A DNA stretch of 64,000 nt from Smittium mucronatum (lineage: Eukaryota; Kickxellomycota; Harpellomycetes; Harpellales; Legeriomycetaceae): assembly GCA_001953115.1 (NCBI GenBank), contig LSSL01000004.1, forward strand, positions 1 through 64,000. Reading direction: 5' to 3'. The position numbers and the translations under genes were made by a program. The notes below the pieces were generated by a model. The model was not told where the DNA came from and did no database searches. It saw nothing but the letters and a program-made list of their open reading frames with translations. Below are positions 34,822-45,467 of this stretch, piece after piece. Within the stretch, counting starts at the first letter, position 1. Each line of letters begins with the position of its first letter.

Positions 34822-37800
34822 ATGTGGAAAATCCAAGAGAGATTTAATAAAGCTATTGGAAATTCATCAAATTCTACTAAAATAAAAAGATCCAATGAAA
34901 AGAAAAACATCTTCGGAAAGAATAAGAACCCTGATAGGAATGATGACCCCAAACCTCAATCTATTCCTAAAGATTTCAAAGATGGTTTATCATTTCCTGT
35001 CAATGAAGGAAACAAGAGCTCCGAAAATATCGTTGAAAATCCCTCTTTCCATCCTTCTGCGGCTAAAAATAATGAAATTTTTTCCCTTAAAGAATCATTA
35101 GCCAGATCAAAACTTGATTTTTTGGATGAGATTTCAAATATGTCACAAGAAAAGACAGCAATACCAGATAACTCACAAGAGATTTCTATTAACTCTCCGA
35201 ATCAGATTACTAACATTTCGCCTACTGAAAAAGAAATTATTAAAAGCCCGAATCTGATTTCAGAAGACACGTTTCTTTTCAATCCGGATGTATCCAATGA
35301 TAGCAATTTCAACTTCGAGGGCCAGCTTAGCAATATTTTTAGCCCTTTGATGATCGAAAGACTGTTTAATCAAAACAATTCAAACCAAACCGCTATTAGC
35401 GAAAGCGAAGATAATGTGAAAAAAATCTTATGGGGTGATGATGTTATTGGCGCACAAAGTTCCGTTTTAAATTCCTATACCCACAATAAAAATGAAGATG
35501 TAGATATAAGTGTAATGATCAATGAGTTAAATATAAATCCTTCGCCTATGCAGGATCAAAATATAAATTACACTAGCTTTGAAGATTTTGATTATAAAGT
35601 CTCGCAGGACGATATTATATATCAATCCAATACTAGTCTTAATTCACACAATACCCCTCAATCTAAAACTAGTCAAGAAAAATCTACACCAAGTTTACAG
35701 TCATCCAAACATCTTTCTCTGATTTCCGAAGAAAACTACCCCAGTTTACACAATTACTCTGATATGAACAATGAAAAAGAAAACTATACAAATCCCAAAC
35801 TTTCTATATACAAGGAATCATCATTTTCCAAAACTGAGCCAGATTTTTACTATGCTCAAAAAATTGACTATAACCACCAAAGTTTTGAGCCCTTTGGAAA
35901 CCATATTTTGCAGAGAGGCACAGTTGCTGGAACCGCAAATCCACGTCCCGGTTATAAAAATTTTTATAATAGTGATACCACTCAAAAAACCAGCGCCAAT
36001 CTTGGTTCAGCCAAAGATATCTTTTCTAGAAACCCCAATTTTGATTCAGTTAATAACGATTCAAAGTTGATATCCGAATTTCTAGTTTCTAAAGATTCGC
36101 ATTCTTTGGATGAAAACTTTTTTTATGATTCTCAGAATATTCCTCATATATCTAAGGTTACGGACCCAGACAATTTTCCACACGATTCTTATTCTAAAGC
36201 TTTAAAACGTGCTAATTTACCGAGTGTGAAAGGTTATCAAGGAGAATCTCATATCCCTTCCCGCAATCAAAGCACATCTTCTTTCCTCCAAAATCCAAGC
36301 ATCATAAACCCCAACGAGTTTGTTCCAAAGAATAATAATGGTTCTGATAAAAGCACAATTTCAAATAAAACTTCAAAAAGTCAAATGGTTCTTTTGACTC
36401 CTGATGATTTTGCTATCCCATTGCCAGATCGGATTGGCGATATGGTTCTAGACAAGAAGAAAAAGCAATGGATAAACGTATCAAAGTTAAACTCCTCCAA
36501 TATATCCTTGAATTTACCCATAATAGAAGAGAATAAGTATTTCCCAACAGTGAGAGGTCCCGTCTCTATTGAAACAAACATCGGTAATGAGAAAATAACT
36601 CTTAAAAATAATAAAACCTACTCTTCATATGGTTCGAGAAATTCTTTCAACATGAGTAGATCTCTGGCAGAGTTAGAATCTAGGGAGAGTCTAGTCAGAA
36701 CCGATCTCTTAAAAAATAAATCATATATTAAAAATGGCTTATACGGCTCGCCACAGAATAGGATTGCTACTAGGAATTTGCTTGATGTGTCCCAAAATTC
36801 CACCAAGAGCAGCAATATTAAAAATAACGATTCTAAAATTTTTGACGAAGCTGAAGCATCGAAGTTTGATGAGATATATCTACAGCCTTCTAAAAAAAAA
36901 TCTCTTTTAAAGTTTACCCAAAAAGATGACCCCAAAACTGATGTCGAATCGAAAAATTCAAAGAGATTGAATCTTAATTCAAATTTACTTCCTGAAAAAA
37001 TCATTCAATCTTCAATTAAAAGTGAGATTCAAGGAAATCGCGATGGTTCGTCTAAGCAAAATAATCAAATCATTTATGCGGCCGGTACTGAAAAAAACTC
37101 CGACACATTGATGTCTCGCCTGAATTCTTTTAAAAACGAGTTTAATGATTTAACTACATTATCTCTAAGATCCATGGGAATTAGAAATCTATTGGGGCTC
37201 TCTTCAAGATATCCCGATTTAGAAGTACTGGACGTTTTTGATAATAAGATATCTTCCTTTGACGGGATTCCATCGAACCTCATATCTTTTCATGCTGGGA
37301 ATAATTGGTTTTCAATAGGAAGCGATTCATTAGCCCCAAAATTGTCTAAATTTCTCCCTCATCTGGAATTTATCGATTTAAGCGAAAATCAGGTGTCTAA
37401 CTTGGATATATTTTCTGGTTTATTGCATCTTCGAGTATTGATATTGAACCGAAACCAAATCTCCAACCTGAGTACCCTAAAAAATGTAAGGAGGCTTTCT
37501 TCTCTTAGTGTATCCGATAATTTCATCAAAGCTATCGATTTGAGCCATAAGGATTTAGTATCCCTAGAATATTTAAATTTAAGCAACAACCGGATCGAAA
37601 TATTTGAGAATATTGACAATTTTTCGAACCTGAAAAAGCTAACTCTTGAATCAAATGATATAAGAATGTGGAGAATTCAAAAGCCTCTAGAAAGACTAAC
37701 TTCTCTTAGTTTATCAGGAAATCACAAACTGTTTCGTTCAAGCGATGATACGTTTGATAATGCGGGATTTTGTGATTTCTTTCCATCATTAAAATCATTA

Positions 37801-39273
37801 TTTTTAGATGGAGTTCATATACGATCGATAGGTAAAGCAGAGACTTTATCCGTTAAGGATAGATATAATAGTATTATAAAAACACGTACCAATTTTTATA
37901 CCAGCAGTAATAATAGTCTTGACTCTTTAATAAATAATAAGCCCGAATATTATGATAATGTCCTCACAGGTTCCGCATCGTCTTTACATAAATTGAAAAA
38001 ATCTTCTGATGGTGTCGACGTCCCGATTTCTAACAATCCATTATCCGGGACTCTTCAATATCTTTCTATAAAAGGAAGTGCGAAAACGAGAAATTCAGAA
38101 ACTAAAATAAACTTTGGAAATATGCCAAATCTGAAAAAACTATATGTTTCTATGAGAAAAGTTGATCTCGAAATATCAGACAATAGATTAGACCCTCTTC
38201 CTATTAATGGTCCCACAGGACTTCCTAGACTTCAGTTTTTAACTGCGTTAGAGCTTGTTGGGTGTAAAATCAGTGAATTGCCAAGTAATATCGGTTTTGC
38301 ACTTCCGCAGCTAGAAATACTGGATGTAAGTCTTAATAAAGACTTGCATTCTCTACCAAAATCACTTTCTAAATGTAAAAAACTAACTATTTTAAGATGC
38401 CAGTTCACGGCTATTGGTTGCGGGTTTCATAATATTGAAAAAAAGAATCCTATTATGAGCCCCCAGGTTACCCAATTTAACAGACAGAGATATAGTGGTG
38501 ATTTTAGCACACTTTCTAAAGTTAATTTTGATTCCAAGAAAGCTTTACACAGTTTTGAAGGAAATCTTAGTGATTCAATTCCGCTTGAGAGTTGGCTTGA
38601 AAATCTTGTTGTATCTTTGAAAGGTCTCAATAGATTGATTGAATTCGATATTCGAGGGTGCCCTTTAACTAGATATATGTATTCTCCTTTGGATGAATTG
38701 AGTGATTTCATAATTCCAAAATATATCCCTAAAGTTAGATCGTCAGGGACCTTCCAATCTTCGATAAATTCTAAGAATGTTAACAACTTTCAAATTGCGA
38801 GTCAAGTAAGTTTGGATATCAACAAAAATCTTATTAGCTCCTCTTTATCCCCTCAAAATAAAAAGCTCATGTATTCCCAAATTGAGTCTCTTGCAAATTG
38901 CAAGACTTCTAGTAATAATTTACCTAATACCGAATTGGAATATTCACACCAGGAGGCGGAGGTGATTTCAAAAGACGGTTTCAGTGCTCTTCTCAAATTT
39001 AACCAAAGTTATGTAGAGCCACAAAAAAATCAAGCTGGTCCAAGCTCTCGGTATGATGGTGTTGGAGGCCAGTATCGAATTTATGGATATTCATCCGATC
39101 TATCTATCAAAGCCGCAGAAGAATGGGCTCGTACAGACGAGGCGTTTGAAGCTTGGATTTCAAAAATAATAATCGGAAGAAATTTAATGGAATATCGCCG
39201 TTTTTATCGCAGTACTATTATTAATCTTTTACCAAAGCTTAAATGGCTGGATGGAATTGAGTGTGAACATTAG
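34822..39273 (+). CDS. Cdc11/Nud1-family leucine-rich-repeat scaffold of the septation initiation / mitotic exit network
   Basis: Predicted spindle-pole-body scaffold that gathers the SIN/MEN kinase cascade and couples mitotic exit to cytokinesis. The single-exon 1483-residue frame has a long polar, Asn/Ser-rich, probably disordered N-terminus (1-520). Residues 534-550 read LPDRIGDMVLDKKKKQW, matching the conserved patch found before the repeats in Cdc11/Nud1 and in Byr4/Bfa1-type partners (pattern IGxMxxDxxxxxW), although the usual Asp-Pro is Asp-Lys. SDS22-type leucine-rich repeats occupy about 777-966, with LEFIDLSENQVSNL and LEYLNLSNNRIEIF, and a second set lies at 1075-1203. The C-terminus (1440-1483) has YRRFYRSTI and LPKLKWLDGI, the LRR-cap-like tail typical of the family. 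Longer than fission-yeast Cdc11 (about 1045) and budding-yeast Nud1 (about 850), mostly in the disordered parts. A generic LRR protein is the alternative. Confidence 0.85.
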   Translation: MWKIQERFNKAIGNSSNSTKIKRSNEKKNIFGKNKNPDRNDDPKPQSIPKDFKDGLSFPVNEGNKSSENIVENPSFHPSAAKNNEIFSLKESLARSKLDFLDEISNMSQEKTAIPDNSQEISINSPNQITNISPTEKEIIKSPNLISEDTFLFNPDVSNDSNFNFEGQLSNIFSPLMIERLFNQNNSNQTAISESEDNVKKILWGDDVIGAQSSVLNSYTHNKNEDVDISVMINELNINPSPMQDQNINYTSFEDFDYKVSQDDIIYQSNTSLNSHNTPQSKTSQEKSTPSLQSSKHLSLISEENYPSLHNYSDMNNEKENYTNPKLSIYKESSFSKTEPDFYYAQKIDYNHQSFEPFGNHILQRGTVAGTANPRPGYKNFYNSDTTQKTSANLGSAKDIFSRNPNFDSVNNDSKLISEFLVSKDSHSLDENFFYDSQNIPHISKVTDPDNFPHDSYSKALKRANLPSVKGYQGESHIPSRNQSTSSFLQNPSIINPNEFVPKNNNGSDKSTISNKTSKSQMVLLTPDDFAIPLPDRIGDMVLDKKKKQWINVSKLNSSNISLNLPIIEENKYFPTVRGPVSIETNIGNEKITLKNNKTYSSYGSRNSFNMSRSLAELESRESLVRTDLLKNKSYIKNGLYGSPQNRIATRNLLDVSQNSTKSSNIKNNDSKIFDEAEASKFDEIYLQPSKKKSLLKFTQKDDPKTDVESKNSKRLNLNSNLLPEKIIQSSIKSEIQGNRDGSSKQNNQIIYAAGTEKNSDTLMSRLNSFKNEFNDLTTLSLRSMGIRNLLGLSSRYPDLEVLDVFDNKISSFDGIPSNLISFHAGNNWFSIGSDSLAPKLSKFLPHLEFIDLSENQVSNLDIFSGLLHLRVLILNRNQISNLSTLKNVRRLSSLSVSDNFIKAIDLSHKDLVSLEYLNLSNNRIEIFENIDNFSNLKKLTLESNDIRMWRIQKPLERLTSLSLSGNHKLFRSSDDTFDNAGFCDFFPSLKSLFLDGVHIRSIGKAETLSVKDRYNSIIKTRTNFYTSSNNSLDSLINNKPEYYDNVLTGSASSLHKLKKSSDGVDVPISNNPLSGTLQYLSIKGSAKTRNSETKINFGNMPNLKKLYVSMRKVDLEISDNRLDPLPINGPTGLPRLQFLTALELVGCKISELPSNIGFALPQLEILDVSLNKDLHSLPKSLSKCKKLTILRCQFTAIGCGFHNIEKKNPIMSPQVTQFNRQRYSGDFSTLSKVNFDSKKALHSFEGNLSDSIPLESWLENLVVSLKGLNRLIEFDIRGCPLTRYMYSPLDELSDFIIPKYIPKVRSSGTFQSSINSKNVNNFQIASQVSLDINKNLISSSLSPQNKKLMYSQIESLANCKTSSNNLPNTELEYSHQEAEVISKDGFSALLKFNQSYVEPQKNQAGPSSRYDGVGGQYRIYGYSSDLSIKAAEEWARTDEAFEAWISKIIIGRNLMEYRRFYRSTIINLLPKLKWLDGIECEH

Positions 39274-40267
39274 GTTTCCATCTTATCACTAGATATTTTT
39301 TTTATTAACACTGACCTATACCCGACATCTTGTGTATATCAACATTTAAAATTCTTACTGATAATCTAAAATCACTTTCCAATTGGTTATTTGTTTTTGA
39401 TAATAGTCGTTAAAATTTTTTTCAGTCTATCAATTTTAGAATTTATTTGGTATTTAGCCAATTACAATCTGTTAAATCAAACCAGAATTAACTGGTCAAA
39501 TTCAAAAATATGCTAATTAAAGTATTATATCAGCAAATTCTTTGCAAAATGCAACAATTGGTGTTTTCAAATATCAAATAAAACTATAAAAATTCCACTT
39601 TTTAAATCTCAATATCCAATTGTGGTTTTTTTTCCATTATAAAATTATTTTTCTACACCACAATTTTTATTTATATACTACAGCTTTCTCTTTTTTTGTT
39701 ATATGCTTTAAAAATGAAAATTGAGTCAATTAATCCCCAATTAAGTCATAAGTAAGGCAAAATTTACAATGTAGATGCTATTTCATAATCAAAGATACAA
39801 CCAATAAAGAAACTTCGTTAAATAGTTCCCTATAAATTTGAATTTTGGTATATAAAATTTTTTTTTTATTAGATTTAATGAATTTTCTATTTGGAAATTT
39901 GCATAAATGAAAATATCAGAATTTTAAGTGTTAAAAAACCATATCAGATACACTTTTTGAAGAACTTTTAATGATATTATTAAAAATCCCAATATAACTC
40001 GGCTGTATTTTGAAGAATTGTTTTTTCTATGTTAAACATTTACTTTCACGGTTATTCTTTTTTTATTTAACGAGTAAAAATAATATATATTTTTTGAGTT
40101 GGTGAATCTCGGATTTTCCACAATCTTAATTTATAATATTTTGATCTTTTAAAGATATAAGCTAAGTTGAAATGTTTAATTAATTATCCTCATTCCAAAT
40201 AGTAGTGTTATTTGATAAATGTAAGTATATTCAGATTAAAAAATTGTTTATATACATCATTATTGAG

Positions 40268-40291
40268 TATTATTATTATTATTATTATTAG
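40268..40291. repeat. (ATT)n microsatellite
   Basis: Eight consecutive ATT units in intergenic sequence. Confidence 0.9.
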
Positions 40292-42431
40292 GATTTCCCT
40301 TTAACTTTCCGAATTTAAAATGCTGCGTAGTAGCATTGGTAAAATAATTAAAATCAAATCTATATAGTCATTAAAATTTTTGTCATATATTTTTTTTTTT
40401 TTACGGGAAATTTATTTTAAAATTATTGTCATAATTTTGATCTTTTAATTTTTTAGCGACTTTTTTGATGTAATGAATAAAATTTTAAGCGTAAGAAATA
40501 TAATAAAGAATTTATTAAATCATCATATTTTAAATGTGATATTATTATATTTTATACGTAGCTCAAGCTATTTATACAGCTTTGATCTAAAACCTAACCA
40601 AGATGTATAACATTTTGAGTATATATAACTGTATATAGTGGTTATGATTTTAAAAAAATAAGAAAAATTATATCTGTTGCGATTAAATGGTATAATGAAA
40701 ATCCATACTTAAAAATCTCGTAGCCTAATTAAAAAAAATCATTTATTAAAACTTGGTAAAAATAATAACATCCAGAAAAGATCATTTTATATGCCGTATA
40801 GATATAAAATTATAACAAAAAAAAAAGCGTATTTATTGCATAAAAAAACCATAATTAGATATCAGAATTCACACCGTAACATTTAAAACATATTATTAAG
40901 AATAATACAATGTCGATTATGAAATTTTTCGGAGAAATTTTTATTATTAAATTAAATTTCTTAGCTTTATAAAATGGCAAAGTATTTTGGTCTATGGATT
41001 ATTATTTTGTTTATTTCATATTATTTTTCATATTTATGGCTGATTCTGAGCATAATATCGATTTTTAAAAAAAAAAACGCCCTGTAGCGGCCTAAAAAAA
41101 AACTTATATAATAATAAGGCTATTTTTTTTAATGATTATGACGGATACACATTTTTTTTATAAAATGTAAAACACTTTAAAATATCCATAAAAAAAAACC
41201 AAATATTATTTATATTAAAAGAATATATTAGCAGAATTATAAATTTTTATACATAATGCATATTAATATAATATATATATTAAATTCAATGGATTAGATG
41301 ATTATGCGTATTCATAAACGTATTTCAACTTTTTTTTTTGTTGATGTTAAATATTTATAATAAAAATTCAGAAAAAAATTATTAATTATCAAAAAAATTA
41401 AGATCAATTTAACCAGATGTATAAGAAAATTCGTATGTTTTAAAAATAATTTTATTTAAATTATAACAAAATAAATTCGAAATACTAATGTGCTGAGAGA
41501 TAGTTTCCAAACCCAATCTCTGCTATTCTGGCGAATGAGTTAGTGTATTGATAATAATGAAAAGAAATAATTTGGAATACAAAGTAAAAGTTATTTACTA
41601 TTCATATATAGGACCAAAACATGTTTTAACACAAGAGTGAGGCTCATATGTTAAAAGATACCAAATATTCATACCATGAAGCCTTTTATGATATAAAATG
41701 GTAAAAAAATATAATCTGAAATAAGCTACTAATAAGCTTTGTTGAATTTAATAAAATTAGGATAAATTAAACCCTGGGGAATACAAAAAAAATAAATAAT
41801 TACAGGGCATAGAAAGCTTTAAATGCATTATAAAAAATTTCATTTATTTTTAGGAGGAAAAAAAGTTCATTTTTTTTAGTAAAATGATATCATGATTTTG
41901 AAGAATACAATAAAGTCTTAAACGATGATCTATCCCGATATTAAACCAGCAAGCATATTATAAATATGATATCTGTGATTTTTTTAATTTTGGAGTTTTA
42001 AGGCTAGTTTTTAAACAAAGCTTACATTTTTTCCCAAGCTCTTTTAATTTTTCCCAAGACCCTTAATTTTATTACAAGCCGATTTGGACAAATATATTAA
42101 TCCTCATAAAAAATCCAAGCTGTTTATGCATTAAATCAAAGAGGTTTTCACAACAGTTTTTTTTAAAATATTTCATATACCGATAAAAAACCAAATTTAG
42201 TAAATGTCCTCAGTTGAAGTTTTCATTATGTAATTCACATATATCTTTGTAAGAAAAAAACAATGTTATTTATTCTACATTTTTGTGTTGATATTATCGA
42301 TAAATAAACAAATCTTATAATTTTTTATGACTGTTTGAAAGATAGAAGGTAATAAAAAACGATCTTTGGTAGACCTGCTGGTCGAATTTCACTTTATTGG
42401 TAAATATAAATAGAATTTGATAAATAAGATT

Positions 42432-42458
42432 AAGAAAAGAAAAGAAAAGAAAAGAAGA
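42432..42458. repeat. (AAAAG)n microsatellite
   Basis: About five AAAAG units, purine-only, directly before the GC-richer patch at 42480. Confidence 0.9.
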
Positions 42459-42479
42459 AATATTCAGCATTGCTTGCAT

Positions 42480-43960
42480 GGTATCATCAGTAATTTCTAA
42501 AGTTGCTAAGACTACGAGGCGGTTTCCGTTTATGGAAGCTAAGAGATGGAAAATCGTTTTTGGAAACTTCGGTTCCTCTAAGAGTTTTCAAAAATTCTTC
42601 ACTTAAGTTGGCGCAATCTGACTGTTCATATATACCAAAGGTATACTCAAATTTTAGTTTGTTTTTAGTCTAAGAATTGCCAAATTTACAGATTGCGGAA
42701 TTGTTCTTTTATTATTATTTTTTTAACAGTGTTTTTTAAGGGAGCTTAATTTGCTGCAATCCTTCTGACGTATTATTTTTTTTGGTTTTACCTCAGATAA
42801 GAACGCTTCAGTAGTTGACATTGCTCACGTGCTATGAGAAGAATTATTAGAATCGATATTCAATAAAGAAGACTTAATCCAATCGAGAATATTATCATTA
42901 AATTCGGCTTTACAACAGGCGTCAAAAAAATGAGTATAGTTTTTTATGTTCTTTAGTGGCATATCTTCTTACTTTTTAAGTATACTTCTAGTTTCTTAAC
43001 TGGAAAGTAGTTTTCAACATCTTCTAAAGACATAAGCCAAATACTTTGGTTTTTTACCTTTATTTTTGGAAAAAATAATTTTATTAATTTAAATCTTCAG
43101 ATTTTTTAATATGTAAGCTATGTTTTACCCGAAGTTCGCTTCTAGGTCTCTAAGACGTTGATAATTCCAGTGGAGTGCTTCTTTTTTTTTTTTTTAAAAA
43201 AAATTTTTAGTGTTAAATCTTCCTCTGTTTCCCATGCACTGAAATCCATGAGGATCGATTCAAAACTATTGCGAGTTGATGAATATTTCTTTCCATTCCG
43301 CCTCTCAGATCTTTTAACAGATTATTTGTTGTTTTGTAATAAGTTTCCGTACTTAACTTTGGGCAAAGTGTTCTCCAATATTTTGAAATTGCGGTGGAGT
43401 GAATTTAAACAGATTTTGGCTTTAGTTTGGGAAATAAAAGATAATTCTCCAAGAATATCGGATCGTATTTTTTATGATCTACATGGCTATTAAAAGCCAA
43501 AAAAATGGAAATTTCAAAGCATGAATATTAATTTTCTTTTTTGGCTGATCCGACAGATTCACATATCAGTGTAGGGCATATTGGGATCAGTGATGAGTAT
43601 TTTCCTCTGTGTTTTCAAATCGCAAATCTACCACTTAGTATGTGCACCCGAAAGTAAAATGGGGGAGGGGGGGGGGGGGCACAAATACAGATTTATAGAT
43701 AATGGGGACCGTGGTTGAGCAACCCAGTTCCACTTATTTTTAAAAATTTTAGGTTCTCCATTGTGTATGGTATAGAGCTGGGATAGGCGGGATTAGAGGA
43801 ATGGTTCGCTTAAGCTCTGAATTTATTCCAAGGATTAGATAGGTGATCATTGTCCACTGAATTTAGACCTGGAAGTCGGAAGTAATACCTATATATGTTC
43901 CTATTTTAGCCTGCGAATACAGATAGATCTTTAATCGTACCCTAACTTTGCTCGCTAAGT
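42480..43960. pseudogene. Decayed coding patch, strand uncertain
   Basis: G+C is higher than on either side, and protein-like frames occur on both strands. Plus-strand pieces include KNASVVDIAHVL and ESIFNKEDLIQSRILSLNSA (42797-42918) and the 111-codon frame at 43158-43493 with SLVRISDRIFYDLHGY-like ends. Minus-strand pieces over the same area include MERNIHQLAIVLNRSSWISV and KFPKTIFHLLASINGNRLV. Stops are frequent. Position next to repeat R1 suggests mobile-element debris. I recognise no domain and cannot choose the strand. Confidence 0.35.
43661..43679 (+). repeat. G-tract (GGGGGA plus 13 G)
   Basis: Nineteen purines, all G except one A, in a genome region otherwise poor in G. Runs of this length can form a G-quadruplex and are also prone to sequencing error. 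Confidence 0.85.
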
Positions 43961-44258
43961 CGAAAAATGCTTGGGGAGGCTCATTCAAATGGTTTCCAGG
44001 AATTGCTACTTGGCCAATTTGCTAAATTATTCTTTTGTTCAGCTATATGGATGATTTCGACATTGATATTGTTTTACGTGATGATTTTGGCCGTTGATTT
44101 TGTTGATTCAATGTTTTTTGATTCGATTCTGTTCTCCAGTTCACAAAAATAGATTTTTTGGTGATTTTTTTTGTTCTCGTTCTCATTTTTGATTTCTTCC
44201 AAGATAAGCAATCATTATAAGGCGTGTATTTTTTATTTTTTTTTTGTATCACGGAATT

Positions 44259-45467
44259 TTATTGTAAGATAACGCCATTAAAAACTATACTAAAAAAATA
44301 TGAAAAAAAGAAAAAGTCGTATAGAAAAGGCTATTATCCTAACTACAATAAGCTCCTCTGCCGGACTACCGGCTGCGAACCTACGGGAAAAGGGTTCAAT
44401 CTACCAACCGAAAGACCCCCCCTGGCATTGCTTCAAGTAGGCTGGATGGCTGAGGTTACGTGCAGTCATGAATTAAACTTTTTGTCAATGAACAACAGTT
44501 CATTGAAGCTATTGAGCTCCTAGTCAGAGCCTACTTCTAACAGTATTAATAAAATTAGGCTCCTACCCAAACGTGGGTTTGATCGAAATGGCTTTCCTAC
44601 AAATAGCTGTTAGACGCTGAGATCCGTCTGACTGTCGAACGCTGGACTTGTGCACTAGACTATGTCTNNNNNNNNNNNNNNNNNNNNNNNNNNNNNNNNN
44701 NNNNNNNNNNNNNNNNNNNNNNNNNNNNNNNNNNNNNNNNNNNNNNNNNNNNNNNNNNNNNNNNNNNNNNNNNNNNNNNNNNNNNNNNNNNNNNNNNNNN
44801 NNNNNNNNNNNNNNNNNNNNNNNNNNNNNNNNNNNNNNNNNNNNNNNNNNNNNNNNNNNNNNNNNNNNNNNNNNNNNNNNNNNNNNNNNNNNNNNNNNNN
44901 NNNNNNNNNNNNNNNNNNNNNNNNNNNNNNNNNNNNNNNNNNNNNNNNNNNNNNNNNNNNNNNNNNNNNNNNNNNNNNNNNNNNNNNNNNNNNNNNNNNN
45001 NNNGGATGGCTGAGGTTACGTGCAGTCATGAATTAAACTTTTTGTCAATGAACAACAGTTCATTGAAGCTATTGAGCTCCTAGTCAGAGCCTACTTCTAA
45101 CAGTATTAATAAAATTAGGCTCCTACCCAAACGTGGGTTTGATCGAAATGGCTTTCCTACAAATAGCTGTTAGACGCTGAGATCCGTCTGACTGTCGAAC
45201 GCTGGACTTGTGCACTAGACTATGTCTAAGCTGTGCTAAACGATCGGTTCTTCCTGTTTCTAGATGGTCCTCCTCTGGAATCGCTGTCCTCCGAATCGCT
45301 GTGCGCTATCTCCACTACCCCCAACAAAGAATAGTGCAACGCTGTGCGCTGTCTCCACTACTTCCAACCAAAAATAGTACAACGCTGCGTAAAATTTTAG
45401 TCTAGTGTACTTCGAAAAGTACACTATTAAGCCCCTAAACCACGGCAAGTTATTTCACTCTTAGGGG
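44259..45467. repeat. Dispersed repeat R1, copy 2 (interrupted by assembly gap)
   Basis: Same repeat as 1-649. 44259-44667 and 45228-45467 together make exactly 649 bp, equal to copy 1. The intervening part is an N run plus a second identical copy of 44444-44667 (at 45004-45227), best explained as an unmerged overlap. Reading the minus strand, the sequence after the repeat's end is AATAAA (44258-44263 region) followed about 13 nt later by an A-rich tail, as in retroposed elements. A minus-strand TGGTTTAGGGG near the other end fits the tRNA-type A-box consensus. Confidence 0.88.
44668..45003. other. Assembly gap (336 N)
   Basis: Run of N flanked by the same 224-bp sequence on both sides (44444-44667 and 45004-45227, identical by eye). 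Likely an artefactual gap. Confidence 0.95.

Larger units (their letters stand above)
39274..42480. other. Gene-free A+T-rich stretch
   Basis: No frame of interest. It contains an (ATT)n run at 40268-40291, many T and A homopolymers, and an (AAAAG)n run at 42432-42458 near its end. Its first part must hold the 3' UTR of the Cdc11/Nud1-like gene. Confidence 0.6.

Noticed and set aside
44668..45003. Open frames spanning the N run
   Set aside because: They consist of unknown bases and are artefacts of the gap.
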